This document shows, in pieces, positions 18,028 to 27,783 of a DNA stretch of 39,639 bases (its first letter is position 1; each line of letters starts with the position of its first letter). A program made the position numbers and the translations under genes. This stretch comes from an uncultured Lachnospiraceae bacterium (GTDB lineage: Bacteria > Bacillota > Clostridia > Lachnospirales > Lachnospiraceae), in assembly GCA_949915905.1 (NCBI GenBank), contig CATLEQ010000005.1, positions 1 to 39,639 on the forward strand, written 5' to 3'. Under the pieces are notes generated by a model. The model made no database searches. It saw nothing but the letters and a program-made list of their open reading frames with translations, and was not told the origin of the DNA.

Positions 18028-19584
18028 TTATTCCTCACCCATAACCCGCTGCTCGGATACCAGTTCCCCCTCCTCGTCATACTCGTACGTGATGTCCCAT
18101 CTCAATTCTCCGGTTCCACGATAGCTTCTATCCCTAACGCAGTATCCTTTCTCATCATACTCGTATAAATGATAAGAAATCAGCGTCCCATCCTCCGAGT
18201 AATGATTTTTCCTTATCTGGTTTCCGTTTTTATCATATTCATAAGTATAATATACGTCCAGATATCCTCCCACTTCGTATTGACTGCTTTTTACTAAAAG
18301 CCCTTCTTCATCGTACTCATTTTCACAATAATAAATAAACAGCCCCTCGGTATCATATACTTTTTTTCTCACTCGATTTCCATTTTCATCAAACTCGTAA
18401 GTTTCTTTCATAAGCTTTCCGGTTTGGGTTTCCCATCCATATGCCTGGATTTTCCTTCCCTCCTCATCATACTTCTCTTCTCCCGTCCCGAGCTGCTTTC
18501 CCGAAGCGTCATACGCCATGATTTTTATCCTGCGCCCTTGCTCATCATAAAAATAGTCATGATACCAGGCCAACTCACCATCCCTATAAAGGGAATACCT
18601 TCTCATACGCTGCTGGGAGTCTTTTATTTCCCCACTCTCCATCTCCGCAATTTTTTCCTTGATTTCCGTACTGTCCCCCGTTTCCTCTAACGCATTTTCC
18701 AGGATTTCCATCGCCGCATCATACTCGCCCTGGCGAATCTCCAAGTCGGCCAGTCCCAGATAGCCTCCTGCATTCGTCGCATCCAATTCTAACGCCTTCT
18801 CGTAATCCGCCCGCGCCAGCTCTATGTTTTCCTTTGTCTCTCCGTCAGAAATACGAGCCGTTCCGCGCAGTGCATAAGCCTGCGATGAACCCTCCTTGGG
18901 AATTTGTATGTCCAAGGCGGCGTTTATCTTTCTTCTAAGGCCATTATCCGCCCACACTTCCTCCAAAACGTAAGAGGGAACCTCGTATAATTCCAGCTTA
19001 TCCTTGGTCATGTCGTACTTTCCGGACTCTTTTCTTGAATAAAAGTTCAGTTCCGCCTTTTCCCTGCTTGAAATCTGCTCCGTCCTCATCTCCCCGTTTT
19101 TCGGATTCGTCATGCCACATTCCACGCTTCCCGTCAAAACAAAAACGTTCTCATGCGTATCATCAAGCACTTCCACCCAACCGCAACCTTCCTGGATATC
19201 AACCGTCATCGTGGAAGTTCGGATTACAAATGTTTCCTCATCCTTTACCGGTTTCGTGACGTAAAAAAACACGCCGCCGGAACTAACGATGACTTCCGTC
19301 TTCTCTCCGTCTTTTTGAACCTCAACCTCGCTCTCCTTATCCAACTTTACCGTCTTCACGCCATCCAGGGCAATCCATGCATGGCTTTCCTCTCCCGTTT
19401 CCATGCGGCAGCCCTCGGAAAGCTCCACATTTTCCGCCTGGGAAACCGTCTCCCCGTTTCCGTTTAAGATTTCGACCGTCCCTTCCGTCTTCGTAAGGCG
19501 CATGGCGGAGTTCGAACCCCCACAACCCGCGCAAAACAAGGTTACTATCATTAAAAGTGCCACCGTTCTCCTACATTTCATCAT
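18028..19584 (-). CDS. FecR-like/TPR/YD-repeat lipoprotein, paralog 3
   Basis: MMKCRRTVALLMIVTLFCAGCGGSNSAMRLTKTEGTVEI...; same architecture, divergent N-terminal half; C-terminal YEYDEKG repeats. Confidence 0.75.
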   Translation of the reverse strand: MMKCRRTVALLMIVTLFCAGCGGSNSAMRLTKTEGTVEILNGNGETVSQAENVELSEGCRMETGEESHAWIALDGVKTVKLDKESEVEVQKDGEKTEVIVSSGGVFFYVTKPVKDEETFVIRTSTMTVDIQEGCGWVEVLDDTHENVFVLTGSVECGMTNPKNGEMRTEQISSREKAELNFYSRKESGKYDMTKDKLELYEVPSYVLEEVWADNGLRRKINAALDIQIPKEGSSQAYALRGTARISDGETKENIELARADYEKALELDATNAGGYLGLADLEIRQGEYDAAMEILENALEETGDSTEIKEKIAEMESGEIKDSQQRMRRYSLYRDGELAWYHDYFYDEQGRRIKIMAYDASGKQLGTGEEKYDEEGRKIQAYGWETQTGKLMKETYEFDENGNRVRKKVYDTEGLFIYYCENEYDEEGLLVKSSQYEVGGYLDVYYTYEYDKNGNQIRKNHYSEDGTLISYHLYEYDEKGYCVRDRSYRGTGELRWDITYEYDEEGELVSEQRVMGEE

Positions 19585-19735
19585 TTACTTTTTCCTCCCG
19601 CTCGTGCCGTATCTTGCCCATTATGGTTCCATGTATTGACATGCAAGCATACCATGCATGACTTTTTGACCCTGATATCATCATTATATCAATTTTCACG
19701 ACGATTTCAATCCGAAATCGCATAAAAAATCAATT

Positions 19736-21064
19736 CTAAAACTCTAGACTGTCCGCATTTAAAAGAAAGTACTTCATCCCCATGATCACAAATCCTTCTT
19801 CATTTCTCCATGGTCGCATCGTTTTGTCCACTATGACAATCTTCTTAAAGGAATCCGGAATATTCCGAAAGGAATGAAACTCCTGCGCTTGTTTTTTCTC
19901 TGAAGCCATATCATACGCCACCTGAACATAATATCTTTGACTACCTTGATTTACCACAAAATCAACCTCCAGCTGTTTATGAACTCTTTTGCCATCACTA
20001 TTTTTTTCACATACATCCACAATACCGACATCTACATTGTAACCACGTACCAGCAACTCATTATATACGATATTCTCCATGATATGGGTAGGTTCTTGCT
20101 GCCTAAAATTCAGTCTCGCATTTCTAAGTCCCACATCCGTAAAATAATATTTCAAATTTGTACCCACGTACTTTCTGCCCTTGATGTCATACTTGTTCGC
20201 TTTCGAAATCAAAAATGCTTCCGCCAGATAGTCGATATGGGCAGATATGGTTTTATGGTTGTAACTGCTTTTCAGCTCACTTTTAAACGTGTTCGCTATT
20301 CTGGTCGGGTTCGTGGGTGTCCCTATGGCAGAGGCGAGAATATCCACCAGCGTTCCAATCTCGTCCACACTTTGAATTTTATTTCTCTCCACCACGTCCT
20401 TAATGTAAACATTTGTAAAAATATTTTTTAAATATTCCGTTTTCTGGCGTTCCGTGGAAAATTGTACCACTTGCGGAAGTCCGCCATAAATCATGTATTC
20501 ATTCCAGGCTTCATCATAGTCCCCGCCATAAACAGAAAAAAACTCCGCAAAGGACAACGGATACATTCTGACCTCGTCCCCTCTGCCCCGAAATTCCGTC
20601 ACGATGTCACTTGATAGAAATTTAGAATTACTGCCCGTCACATACACGTCAATATTATTTATGCGAATCAAACTATTCAACACCTCTTCAAAACGCGGCA
20701 TAAACTGCACTTCGTCCAAAAGTAAATAATAGTTCTTTTCATCCTTCATCTCGCCTTTGATATACTGATAGCACTTATTCGGATCCCTTAGTTCCTCATT
20801 TTCAATACCATCCAGAGCAATCTCAATAATATGTTCGTCATCTACCCCGTTTTCCAATAAATATTTTTTAAAAAGTTCAAATAGCAAAAAGGATTTCCCA
20901 CATCTCCTGATTCCCGTAATTACTTTTATCATGCCGTTATCTTTTCTTATTTTTAACTGCTCCATGTATGCATCTCTTTTAATCTCCATAGTTTCTCTCC
21001 CTATTTGCGTGCAATGCACGAATTTTGGTAATATGATTTTATCACAAAAGTTCCTTTTATTCAA
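19736..21064 (-). CDS. AAA ATPase with DUF4143-like C-terminus (likely start at MEIKRDAY, ~20989)
   Basis: KVITGIRRCGKSFLLFELFKKYL Walker A; YYLLLDEVQFMPRFEEVLNSL Walker B; VYVTGSNSKFLSSDI; QLEVDFVVNQG near the C-terminus. Confidence 0.85.
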   Translation of the reverse strand: MNKRNFCDKIILPKFVHCTQIGRETMEIKRDAYMEQLKIRKDNGMIKVITGIRRCGKSFLLFELFKKYLLENGVDDEHIIEIALDGIENEELRDPNKCYQYIKGEMKDEKNYYLLLDEVQFMPRFEEVLNSLIRINNIDVYVTGSNSKFLSSDIVTEFRGRGDEVRMYPLSFAEFFSVYGGDYDEAWNEYMIYGGLPQVVQFSTERQKTEYLKNIFTNVYIKDVVERNKIQSVDEIGTLVDILASAIGTPTNPTRIANTFKSELKSSYNHKTISAHIDYLAEAFLISKANKYDIKGRKYVGTNLKYYFTDVGLRNARLNFRQQEPTHIMENIVYNELLVRGYNVDVGIVDVCEKNSDGKRVHKQLEVDFVVNQGSQRYYVQVAYDMASEKKQAQEFHSFRNIPDSFKKIVIVDKTMRPWRNEEGFVIMGMKYFLLNADSLEF

Positions 21065-21307
21065 TATGCATTACCAAAACTCGCACCCCTTGTATCTGGT
21101 TTTTATAACTACTTTTCGAAATATCTGCATGTAAAATGGTTGCGTTTTCCGCAGAAACGTAGTATCCTATATAGTAATATGAAGTACTTTGTACGTCCAT
21201 TCTTTTTTAAGCGTAAAAAAGAGTTTCGCTTGCGAAACTCTCGCGCCGGAGCGCGGCTGCGCCAGCAGCCATTTTCCTTAGGCGCGAAGTGCGCATCCCC
21301 TGGAGGA

Positions 21308-21346
21308 TTTTGTGTTGTAGGAAGCTTCGTTTCCTACAACACAAAA
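21308..21346. terminator. Perfect 16-bp hairpin TTTTGTGTTGTAGGAA-gcttcgt-TTCCTACAACACAAAA
   Basis: Inverted repeat in the leader region of degV. Confidence 0.6.
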
Positions 21347-21400
21347 ATGTATCGGCTACAAAGTTCAGACCGATTCTCATTCACGGGAATCAAACCACAG

Positions 21401-21432
21401 TTACTATTCACGGCCTGCGGCCGCGATAGCAA
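21401..21432. repeat. Dispersed palindromic element, copy 2
   Basis: ttactattcacggcctgcggccgcgatagcaa, 30/32 identical to 11699-11730. Confidence 0.8.
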
Positions 21433-21467
21433 CGAACCACAACATATGACACAGAGAGGTTTTTAAC

Positions 21468-22373
21468 ATGAACGAAGCATTTCACATTATCAGTGACGGT
21501 TCTTGTGACCTGCCCACGAAACTGGCAGAAGAAAAGAACATTACGGTCGTGCCCTTTTATGTATCGTTTGACGGGGAGCACTACCAGAAAGAAAACGTAG
21601 AAATCGGCATCCGGGACTTTTATCAGCAAATGGTGGACAACAAGGGCGTGTACCCCAAGTCTTCCATGCCTTCCATCCACGATTACCAGGAGGCGTTTTT
21701 GCCCTTCGCCCAGGACGGGATGCCCGTAATCTGCATTTGCATCACCACCAAGTTCAGCGGTTCCATGCAGTCCGCGCTAGGTGCGCGCTCACTCATCCTG
21801 GAGGAATACCCGCAGGCGGAAATCACGGTCATTGACGCCACGATCAATACGGGTTTGCAAGGCCTCTACGTCCTTGAAGCGGTAAACCTGCGTGACAGCG
21901 GTGCCAGTTATCAGGACACGGTCGCACGATTGGAACAGATAAAGAGTACCGGGAGAATTTTCTTCACGGTCGGAGATATGGAATATTTGCAGCACGGGGG
22001 AAGAATCGGGAAAGTAGCAGCGGTTGCCGGGAGCGTTTTAAACATCCGCCCCGTCATCACGCTGAAACAAGGAGAGATTTTCCCTTCCGGCATCGGCAGG
22101 GGGCGCAGGCGCAGCACCCAGAAGGCGATAGACCTTCTTTTAGGATACCTGCGGGAGAGCAGTTTGGGGATTGAAAATTATAGTCTCGCAATAGGATATG
22201 GTTATGACTATGAGGAAGCCGTTGCTTTCCGCGACCACGCACTGGCCACGTTGGGTGAAAACGGATATGACATAGCAGATATCCCCCTTTATCAAATCGG
22301 AGCCACGATTGGCGTGCACACCGGGCCGTACCCGTTGGGATTTGGAATCATCGAGAAAGGGATTTTACCGTAA
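21468..22373 (+). CDS. DegV family protein
   Basis: FHIISDGSCDLPTKLAEEKNITVVPFYVSFDGEHY; SSMPSIHDY; ITTKFSGSMQSA; GGRIGKVAAVAGSVLNIRPVI; IGVHTGPYPLGFG. Confidence 0.95.
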   Translation: MNEAFHIISDGSCDLPTKLAEEKNITVVPFYVSFDGEHYQKENVEIGIRDFYQQMVDNKGVYPKSSMPSIHDYQEAFLPFAQDGMPVICICITTKFSGSMQSALGARSLILEEYPQAEITVIDATINTGLQGLYVLEAVNLRDSGASYQDTVARLEQIKSTGRIFFTVGDMEYLQHGGRIGKVAAVAGSVLNIRPVITLKQGEIFPSGIGRGRRRSTQKAIDLLLGYLRESSLGIENYSLAIGYGYDYEEAVAFRDHALATLGENGYDIADIPLYQIGATIGVHTGPYPLGFGIIEKGILP

Positions 22374-22434
22374 ATTACCACACTTTTTACTCTTTTCCAC
22401 ACAAAAAAGGCAATATGTCATCACCTCAACGACC

Positions 22435-22464
22435 GATGGCCGTGCAACCAAGCGCACGGCCATC
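22435..22464. terminator. Hairpin GATGGCCGTGC-aaccaagc-GCACGGCCATC between convergent genes
   Basis: Perfect 11-bp stem. Confidence 0.5.
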
Positions 22465-22476
22465 ATGAATAAAAAT

Positions 22477-23056
22477 TCATCTTTTCGCGAAAATCTGCTT
22501 TAACGCCTCCACCAGCGCGTCCACGCATTCCCTCTGATACTCCGGCGGGTTGGAAAGTGCCAGCCGCAAATGGTTTTTCCCTTTCTCCGGCCCCCAACTG
22601 CTTCCCGCCGTATTGTTGATTCCCAGTTCATACAAGGCCGCCGACATTTCCTTGTCATCCATGCCGCTTCCCGACACGTCCGCGAAGCAGAATGACCCGC
22701 CCATCGGCCTGGAACACTCAAACCGCCCCTCAAAAACGGCCAGACTCTCACATGTATAGGCAATATTTTCCCGATAAATCTTTCTGGCCTCCGCAATATA
22801 TTCCTGACGTAACGGCATCGTCAGAGCCGCTTCCGCCCCGTACTGCGTAATCGTCGGAGCCATGGAAAAGCTGCTCCACATCTGCACGATGGCAAGCATC
22901 TTGACAATCTCGGGATTGGCCACGACCCAGCCGATTCGGTAACCGGACAAATGATATCCCTTGCTCAGCCCTTGAACAAGGATTCCATAATCCTTCATTC
23001 CGTCCATGGACAAAATGGAAGTAAACTTTGTCTCTTCCCCCGCCTCAATGCTTTCG
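22477..23056 (-). pseudogene. Truncated class I aminotransferase (C-terminal portion only)
   Basis: [53 protein letters not shown]... keeps the PLP-lysine motif SKGYHLSGYRIGW but lacks the N-terminal portion; homology-like reading starts right after the glnN stop. Confidence 0.75.
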
Positions 23057-23060
23057 TGGA

Positions 23061-25184
23061 CTATACTTCAAAAATCAAATCTCCGTAGGACGGCATCGGC
23101 CATGCCTCTTTATCCACGATCATTTCCAGCGCGTCAACCGGGGCACGCAGTGCCGCCATCGCCGGAACGACGGTGTCATGATAATAATTTGCCGCCACGC
23201 CGCCTTCCTCTTTACTTGCCGCCTCTTCGGTCACGGCCTGCAAATTGACAAGTGCCGCCTTCGTCTCCTTCAAAAGCGCGGACACCTCCGTGAGGATGCC
23301 GGACTGTACCTCCGTGTCGGCTCCGGCCGCCTTCACCGCCAGAATCGTGTCGGCCAGCGTCTTCGTATAGCCCATGACCGCCGGGATAATCTGCTTGCTC
23401 GCCATGTCAATCATGGTGCGGGCCTCGATATTGATGGCCTTAGAATATGCCTCGTACTGGATTTCCGCACGGGACTCCAGCTCCGCCTTGGTAAACACGT
23501 TGAAGCGTTCAAACAGTGCTACGGCCTTATCCGTCGTGATGGCCGGAATCGCCTCCACCATCGACTTGATGTTCGGCAGACCTCTCCTCTCGGCCTCGGC
23601 CACCCACTCATCGGAATACCCGTTTCCGTTAAACACGATTCTTCTATTTTCCGTCATGTACTCCTTGATCAGGTCATGTACCGCCAGTTCAAAATCGTCG
23701 GCCTTTTCCAATATGTCGCAGGCATCGGCAAACGCCTCGGCCACGATCGTGTTCAGCACGATGTTCGGATTGGCGATGGAATCCCTTGAGCCCACCATGC
23801 GGAATTCGAATTTATTTCCGGTAAATGCAAACGGCGAGGTTCTGTTTCTGTCCGTCGCGTCCTTATCCAAATCCGGCAAGGAGGAAACGCCCGTGTGCAG
23901 CTTCGTGCCTTCCAAACTATGCGTCGCGGTTCCGGTGCTGATCAACTGATCCATCACGTCCTGCAGCTGGTCGCCGAGGAAGATGGAAATAATCGCCGGC
24001 GGTGCCTCGTTGGCTCCAAGTCTATGGTCATTGCCCGGATCCGCCGCTGATTCTCTGAGCAAATCCGCGTGCTTGTTGATCGCCTTCAAAATGCAAGACA
24101 ATACCAAAAGGAACTGCTTGTTTTCATGCGGTGTCTTGCCCGGGTCAAGCAAATTGATTCCGTCGTCGGTGATAATGGACCAGTTATTGTGCTTACCGGA
24201 ACCATTTACCCCGGCAAACGGCTTCTCATGAAGCAGGCACTTCATGCCGTGCTGGCAGGCGACACGCTTCAACGTCTGCATTACAATCTGGTTATGGTCC
24301 ACGGCCACGTTGGCCTCGGCATAAATCGGGGCGAGCTCGTGCTGTGCCGGTGCCACTTCGTTATGCTGCGTCTTGGCCGAAACTCCGACTTTCCACAGCT
24401 GGATATTGACATCGCGCATAAATGCCGCGATTCTCTGGCGAATGGTTCCGAAATAGTGGTCGTCAAGCTCCTGGCCTTTCGGCGGCATCGCGCCAAACAA
24501 CGTGCGTCCCGTGTAAATCAAGTCTTTTCTCTGTTCGAACTTCTCGGCATCCACAAGGAAATACTCCTGCTCCGGTCCGACGGACGGCGTTACCTTCTTG
24601 GACGTCACATTGCCAAAAAGACGAATCAACCGCAATGACTGTGCATTAATCGCCTCCATGGAGCGAAGGAGCGGTGTCTTCTGATCCAGCGACTCGCCCG
24701 TATAGGAGCAAAATGCGGTCGGAATGCAAAGCGTCGCGCCTGCCGCGTCTTCCCTCACAAACGCCGGAGACGTACAATCCCACGCGGTGTAGCCCCTGGC
24801 CTCAAATGTCGCGCGCAAGCCGCCCGACGGGAAGGAGGAAGCATCCGGCTCACCCTTAATCAATTCTTTTCCCGAAAAACTCATCAATACCTTTCCGCTC
24901 GGCAGCGGCGCGGAAATAAACGAGTCATGCTTCTCCGCGGTAACGCCCGTCAATGGCAAAAACCAGTGGGTATAGTGCGTCGCGCCTTTCTCGATTGCCC
25001 ATTCCTTCATCTCGTGCGCAATCACGTCTGCAGTCTCAAGGTCCAGTTCCTTTCCCTCTTCAATCGTCTTTTTCAGGTTTTTGTACACCTTCTTCGGCAG
25101 ACGTGCCTGCATGACGGTATCATTAAACACGTTCTCCCCAAAAATATCTGCGACATTAAATTTTTCCGTGACCATAACATCCAT
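23061..25184 (-). CDS. glnN: Glutamine synthetase type III
   Basis: [79 protein letters not shown]; ~700 aa. Confidence 0.95.
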   Translation of the reverse strand: MDVMVTEKFNVADIFGENVFNDTVMQARLPKKVYKNLKKTIEEGKELDLETADVIAHEMKEWAIEKGATHYTHWFLPLTGVTAEKHDSFISAPLPSGKVLMSFSGKELIKGEPDASSFPSGGLRATFEARGYTAWDCTSPAFVREDAAGATLCIPTAFCSYTGESLDQKTPLLRSMEAINAQSLRLIRLFGNVTSKKVTPSVGPEQEYFLVDAEKFEQRKDLIYTGRTLFGAMPPKGQELDDHYFGTIRQRIAAFMRDVNIQLWKVGVSAKTQHNEVAPAQHELAPIYAEANVAVDHNQIVMQTLKRVACQHGMKCLLHEKPFAGVNGSGKHNNWSIITDDGINLLDPGKTPHENKQFLLVLSCILKAINKHADLLRESAADPGNDHRLGANEAPPAIISIFLGDQLQDVMDQLISTGTATHSLEGTKLHTGVSSLPDLDKDATDRNRTSPFAFTGNKFEFRMVGSRDSIANPNIVLNTIVAEAFADACDILEKADDFELAVHDLIKEYMTENRRIVFNGNGYSDEWVAEAERRGLPNIKSMVEAIPAITTDKAVALFERFNVFTKAELESRAEIQYEAYSKAINIEARTMIDMASKQIIPAVMGYTKTLADTILAVKAAGADTEVQSGILTEVSALLKETKAALVNLQAVTEEAASKEEGGVAANYYHDTVVPAMAALRAPVDALEMIVDKEAWPMPSYGDLIFEV

Positions 25185-25240
25185 CCTCTCTTCTCTGATT
25201 CTTGCGCGGGCAACAAAGCTACATTGACCTCACAAAGAAA

Positions 25241-25268
25241 GGGCACTCCAAGCTGTCTTGGAACGCCC
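25241..25268 (-). terminator. Attenuator-like hairpin in the glnN leader
   Basis: Minus strand GGGCGUUCCAAG-ACAG-CUUGGAGUGCCC (12 bp incl. two G-U) followed by UUUCUUU; 57 nt upstream of glnN ATG. Confidence 0.5.
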
Positions 25269-25289
25269 TTGTTCTTAACTACGTCAGTT

Positions 25290-25318
25290 AGTATAACTCA
25301 TATTCCGCAAAAAGGCAA
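25290..25318 (-). promoter_or_regulatory. Putative glnN promoter
   Basis: Minus strand TTGCCT-N17-TATACT. Confidence 0.5.
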
Positions 25319-25403
25319 GTATAAAATTGATAAAAATATATCGCACGTTTTAGCAGAATTTTGGCAGTCTTGCCTATAACAAAGAATTTCGTTTGCAAAA
25401 CTC

Positions 25404-26282
25404 TCACGCCTTGCCAACGGAACCAAATAATTCCATCTTGGTCTTGACGGTTTCCTTGATTGCCTCGTAACCCGGCTTCAAAAGCTTTCTCGGGTCATAT
25501 CCTTTTCCTTCATTGTCCTTGCCGGCCTCGATATATTCACGGGTAGCCGCCGCAAAGGAAAGCTGGCACTCCGTATTTACATTAATCTTGGCAACACCAA
25601 GGTCAATCGCCTTCTTGATCATGTCATCCGGAATACCCGTGCCGCCATGCAAAACGAGCGGCATGTCGCCGGTCAGCTGCTGGATGGCATCCAGCGTCTC
25701 GAAGCTTAATCCTTCCCAGTTGGCCGGATATTTTCCGTGAATGTTACCGATACCTGCCGCCAGGAAATCAATGCCAAGGTCCGCAATCATCTTGCACTCC
25801 TGCGGATCCGCGCACTCGCCCTTGCCAATCACGCCGTCTTCCTCGCCGCCGATGGCACCAACCTCTGCCTCAAGAGACATGTTGTTCTCTGCCACGATCT
25901 TTACCAATTCTTTCGTCTTGGCCACGTTCTCCTCGATCGGATAATGGGAACCGTCGAACATGATGGATGAAAATCCCGCCTCTACGCACTTCAAGCAGCC
26001 GTCATACGTGCCGTGGTCAAGGTGAAGGGCCACCGGAACCGTGATGTTTAACTCCTCCAGCATGCCGTTTACCATGCCGACTACCGTCTTATAACCCGTC
26101 ATATACTTTCCCGCGCCCTCGGAAACTCCAAGGATAACCGGAGAATTGCACTCCTGGGCGGTCGTCAAAATGGCCTTCGTCCACTCAAGGTTGTTGATAT
26201 TGAACTGTCCTACCGCATAATGTCCGGCTGTTGCTTTTTGAAGCATTTCTTTTGCTGATACTAACATGTTATGTTCCTCCAC
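25404..26282 (-). CDS. fba: Class II fructose-bisphosphate aldolase (start probably at MLVSAKEML, ~26267)
   Basis: GHYAVGQFNINNLEWTKAIL; VALHLDHGTYDGCLKCVEAGFSSIMFDGSHYP; VLHGGTGIPDDMIKKAIDLGVAKINVNTE. Confidence 0.95.
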   Translation of the reverse strand: MEEHNMLVSAKEMLQKATAGHYAVGQFNINNLEWTKAILTTAQECNSPVILGVSEGAGKYMTGYKTVVGMVNGMLEELNITVPVALHLDHGTYDGCLKCVEAGFSSIMFDGSHYPIEENVAKTKELVKIVAENNMSLEAEVGAIGGEEDGVIGKGECADPQECKMIADLGIDFLAAGIGNIHGKYPANWEGLSFETLDAIQQLTGDMPLVLHGGTGIPDDMIKKAIDLGVAKINVNTECQLSFAAATREYIEAGKDNEGKGYDPRKLLKPGYEAIKETVKTKMELFGSVGKA

Positions 26283-26393
26283 TTCTATTTATCCGCTTCT
26301 TTTGTTTGCGGAAATTATCAATCTTGTTCCATTATAGACCATTCCCGTTAAAAATACAACAAAAAGTTTGCTATAAAAGCTTTTATGATAATA

Positions 26394-27326
26394 TCATCTC
26401 ACCCGCAGCACCTGCCCCGAATAAATCAGGTTAGGGTTGCTCAAATTATTCAAACTCGCAATTGCCTGCCACGTTGTACCATATTCCGCGGCAATGCCCG
26501 ACAGCGTGTCGCCCCTCCTCACCGTATAATATACGGCTTGTGACGGTATGATTCCCAGCTTTCGGTTAACTAAATCCTGCACCTCGTCATAATTATATCC
26601 GGCCGCCGTCAGCCTTTCCTCACGCTCCTTCCCGTTCCCCCACTGCCCGGCAATGACCTCGTCGGCAATGACGCAAAGGTTCCTATTTGCCCTGGCATAT
26701 TTATCCCATGCCGCCGCGTCCATGTAAGCGACGTCCAAGTCCAGGTTCCCCTCCCAGCCGGGAAGCCTCCCCGTCGAGGTATACTGGTAAATCGCCGCCA
26801 TTTTCCACGCGCCGATCCCGCCAATCAGCGGCGCGTCCGGATTATACCCCATCGGGGTGTCGCCCGCATAATATCCCGCGTTCCACAAGCCATACTCCGC
26901 CGCGACGGGGTTCCAGTTATACTGGTGAATCGTCCGGTTGCTCATATATATGAGCGGGCGCACGCCGGTTTTTGTGTAAACCCGGTCAAGCCACGCCTTC
27001 GCCCACGGTACTCCCAGCCCCAGCTCCTGCTCCCAGTCCAGGGCAAGAATCGCGCGCCCCAGATAATATTGCGCCCGCGAAATGAAATAATCCGCCTCCG
27101 ATTCCGGCGAACCGGCATAGCCAACCTCCCTCGCATAATGGTACAGTCCGATTTTCTTGCGATTGGCCAAGGCATTTTCCACCGCCCTGGCATAATCCGG
27201 GTTCGTGTACCCGGTGCCGCCGGTCGCCTTTATAATCACAAATTCACAAGGCACCACGCCAAGGTCGATTCCGTTTTGCCAGCTGCTGACGTCAATTCCG
27301 TTCATGCTCATGTCTGTCTGCTCCAA
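26394..27326 (-). CDS. GH25 lysozyme with C-terminal LysM domain
   Basis: [17 protein letters not shown]...[24 protein letters not shown]...ILALDWEQ...; [43 protein letters not shown]. Confidence 0.92.
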   Translation of the reverse strand: MEQTDMSMNGIDVSSWQNGIDLGVVPCEFVIIKATGGTGYTNPDYARAVENALANRKKIGLYHYAREVGYAGSPESEADYFISRAQYYLGRAILALDWEQELGLGVPWAKAWLDRVYTKTGVRPLIYMSNRTIHQYNWNPVAAEYGLWNAGYYAGDTPMGYNPDAPLIGGIGAWKMAAIYQYTSTGRLPGWEGNLDLDVAYMDAAAWDKYARANRNLCVIADEVIAGQWGNGKEREERLTAAGYNYDEVQDLVNRKLGIIPSQAVYYTVRRGDTLSGIAAEYGTTWQAIASLNNLSNPNLIYSGQVLRVR

Positions 27327-27502
27327 CTTCCTAATCGTCTCATTTTATTTTATTCCAAAAGGCGGCATGCGTGCAAATGTTTATTCAGCATTTCCACATT
27401 TCCAAACTTATTATAAATTATCAAGTAGAGGAGATTTTTCCCCTACTCGTCGCGCCGGAACAGGCTGCGTAAGCAGCATATATCTTTCTGTCCCGTCATA
27501 CC

Positions 27503-27536
27503 AAAAAGACATCTTCTCAACAAATGAGAAGATGTC
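27503..27536 (-). terminator. Intrinsic terminator of the tRNA-Glu gene
   Basis: Minus strand GACATCTTCTCA-tttgt-TGAGAAGATGTC-TTTTT, 12-bp perfect stem. Confidence 0.85.
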
Positions 27537-27541
27537 CCGGA

Positions 27542-27613
27542 TGACTCCCAGGGGAATCGAACCCCTGATTCCAGCGTGAGAGGCTAGCGTCTTAACCGCT
27601 TGACCAGGGAGCC
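27542..27613 (-). tRNA. tRNA-Glu (CTC anticodon)
   Basis: GGCTCCCTGGTCAAGCGGTTAAGACGCTAGCCTCTCACGCTGGAATCAGGGGTTCGATTCCCCTGGGAGTCA; cloverleaf folds by eye, anticodon loop CTCTCAC. Confidence 0.93.
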
Positions 27614-27783
27614 ATATTTACTTGTCACTTACGAACCATTTCCCGCAAGCAAGGTTTACTATAACACATAACGTTCCATAATGCAAGCATTTTTTTCTGT
27701 TTTTCGATTTTTTTCAACGCGTCCCCTCATTCCAGCATGAGGGAACGCATTCTATATTCCATTATTTTGTCATCCCGCAATCA

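Noticed and set aside
25241-25268. ANTAR-type antiterminator target in the glnN leader
   Set aside because: Only one clear hairpin was seen and its loop is a 4-nt ACAG; the paired hexaloop arrangement with A1/G4 was not found.
26394-27326. GH25-LysM gene as evidence of a prophage
   Set aside because: No holin, portal, terminase or other phage genes nearby; such lysozymes are also chromosomal.
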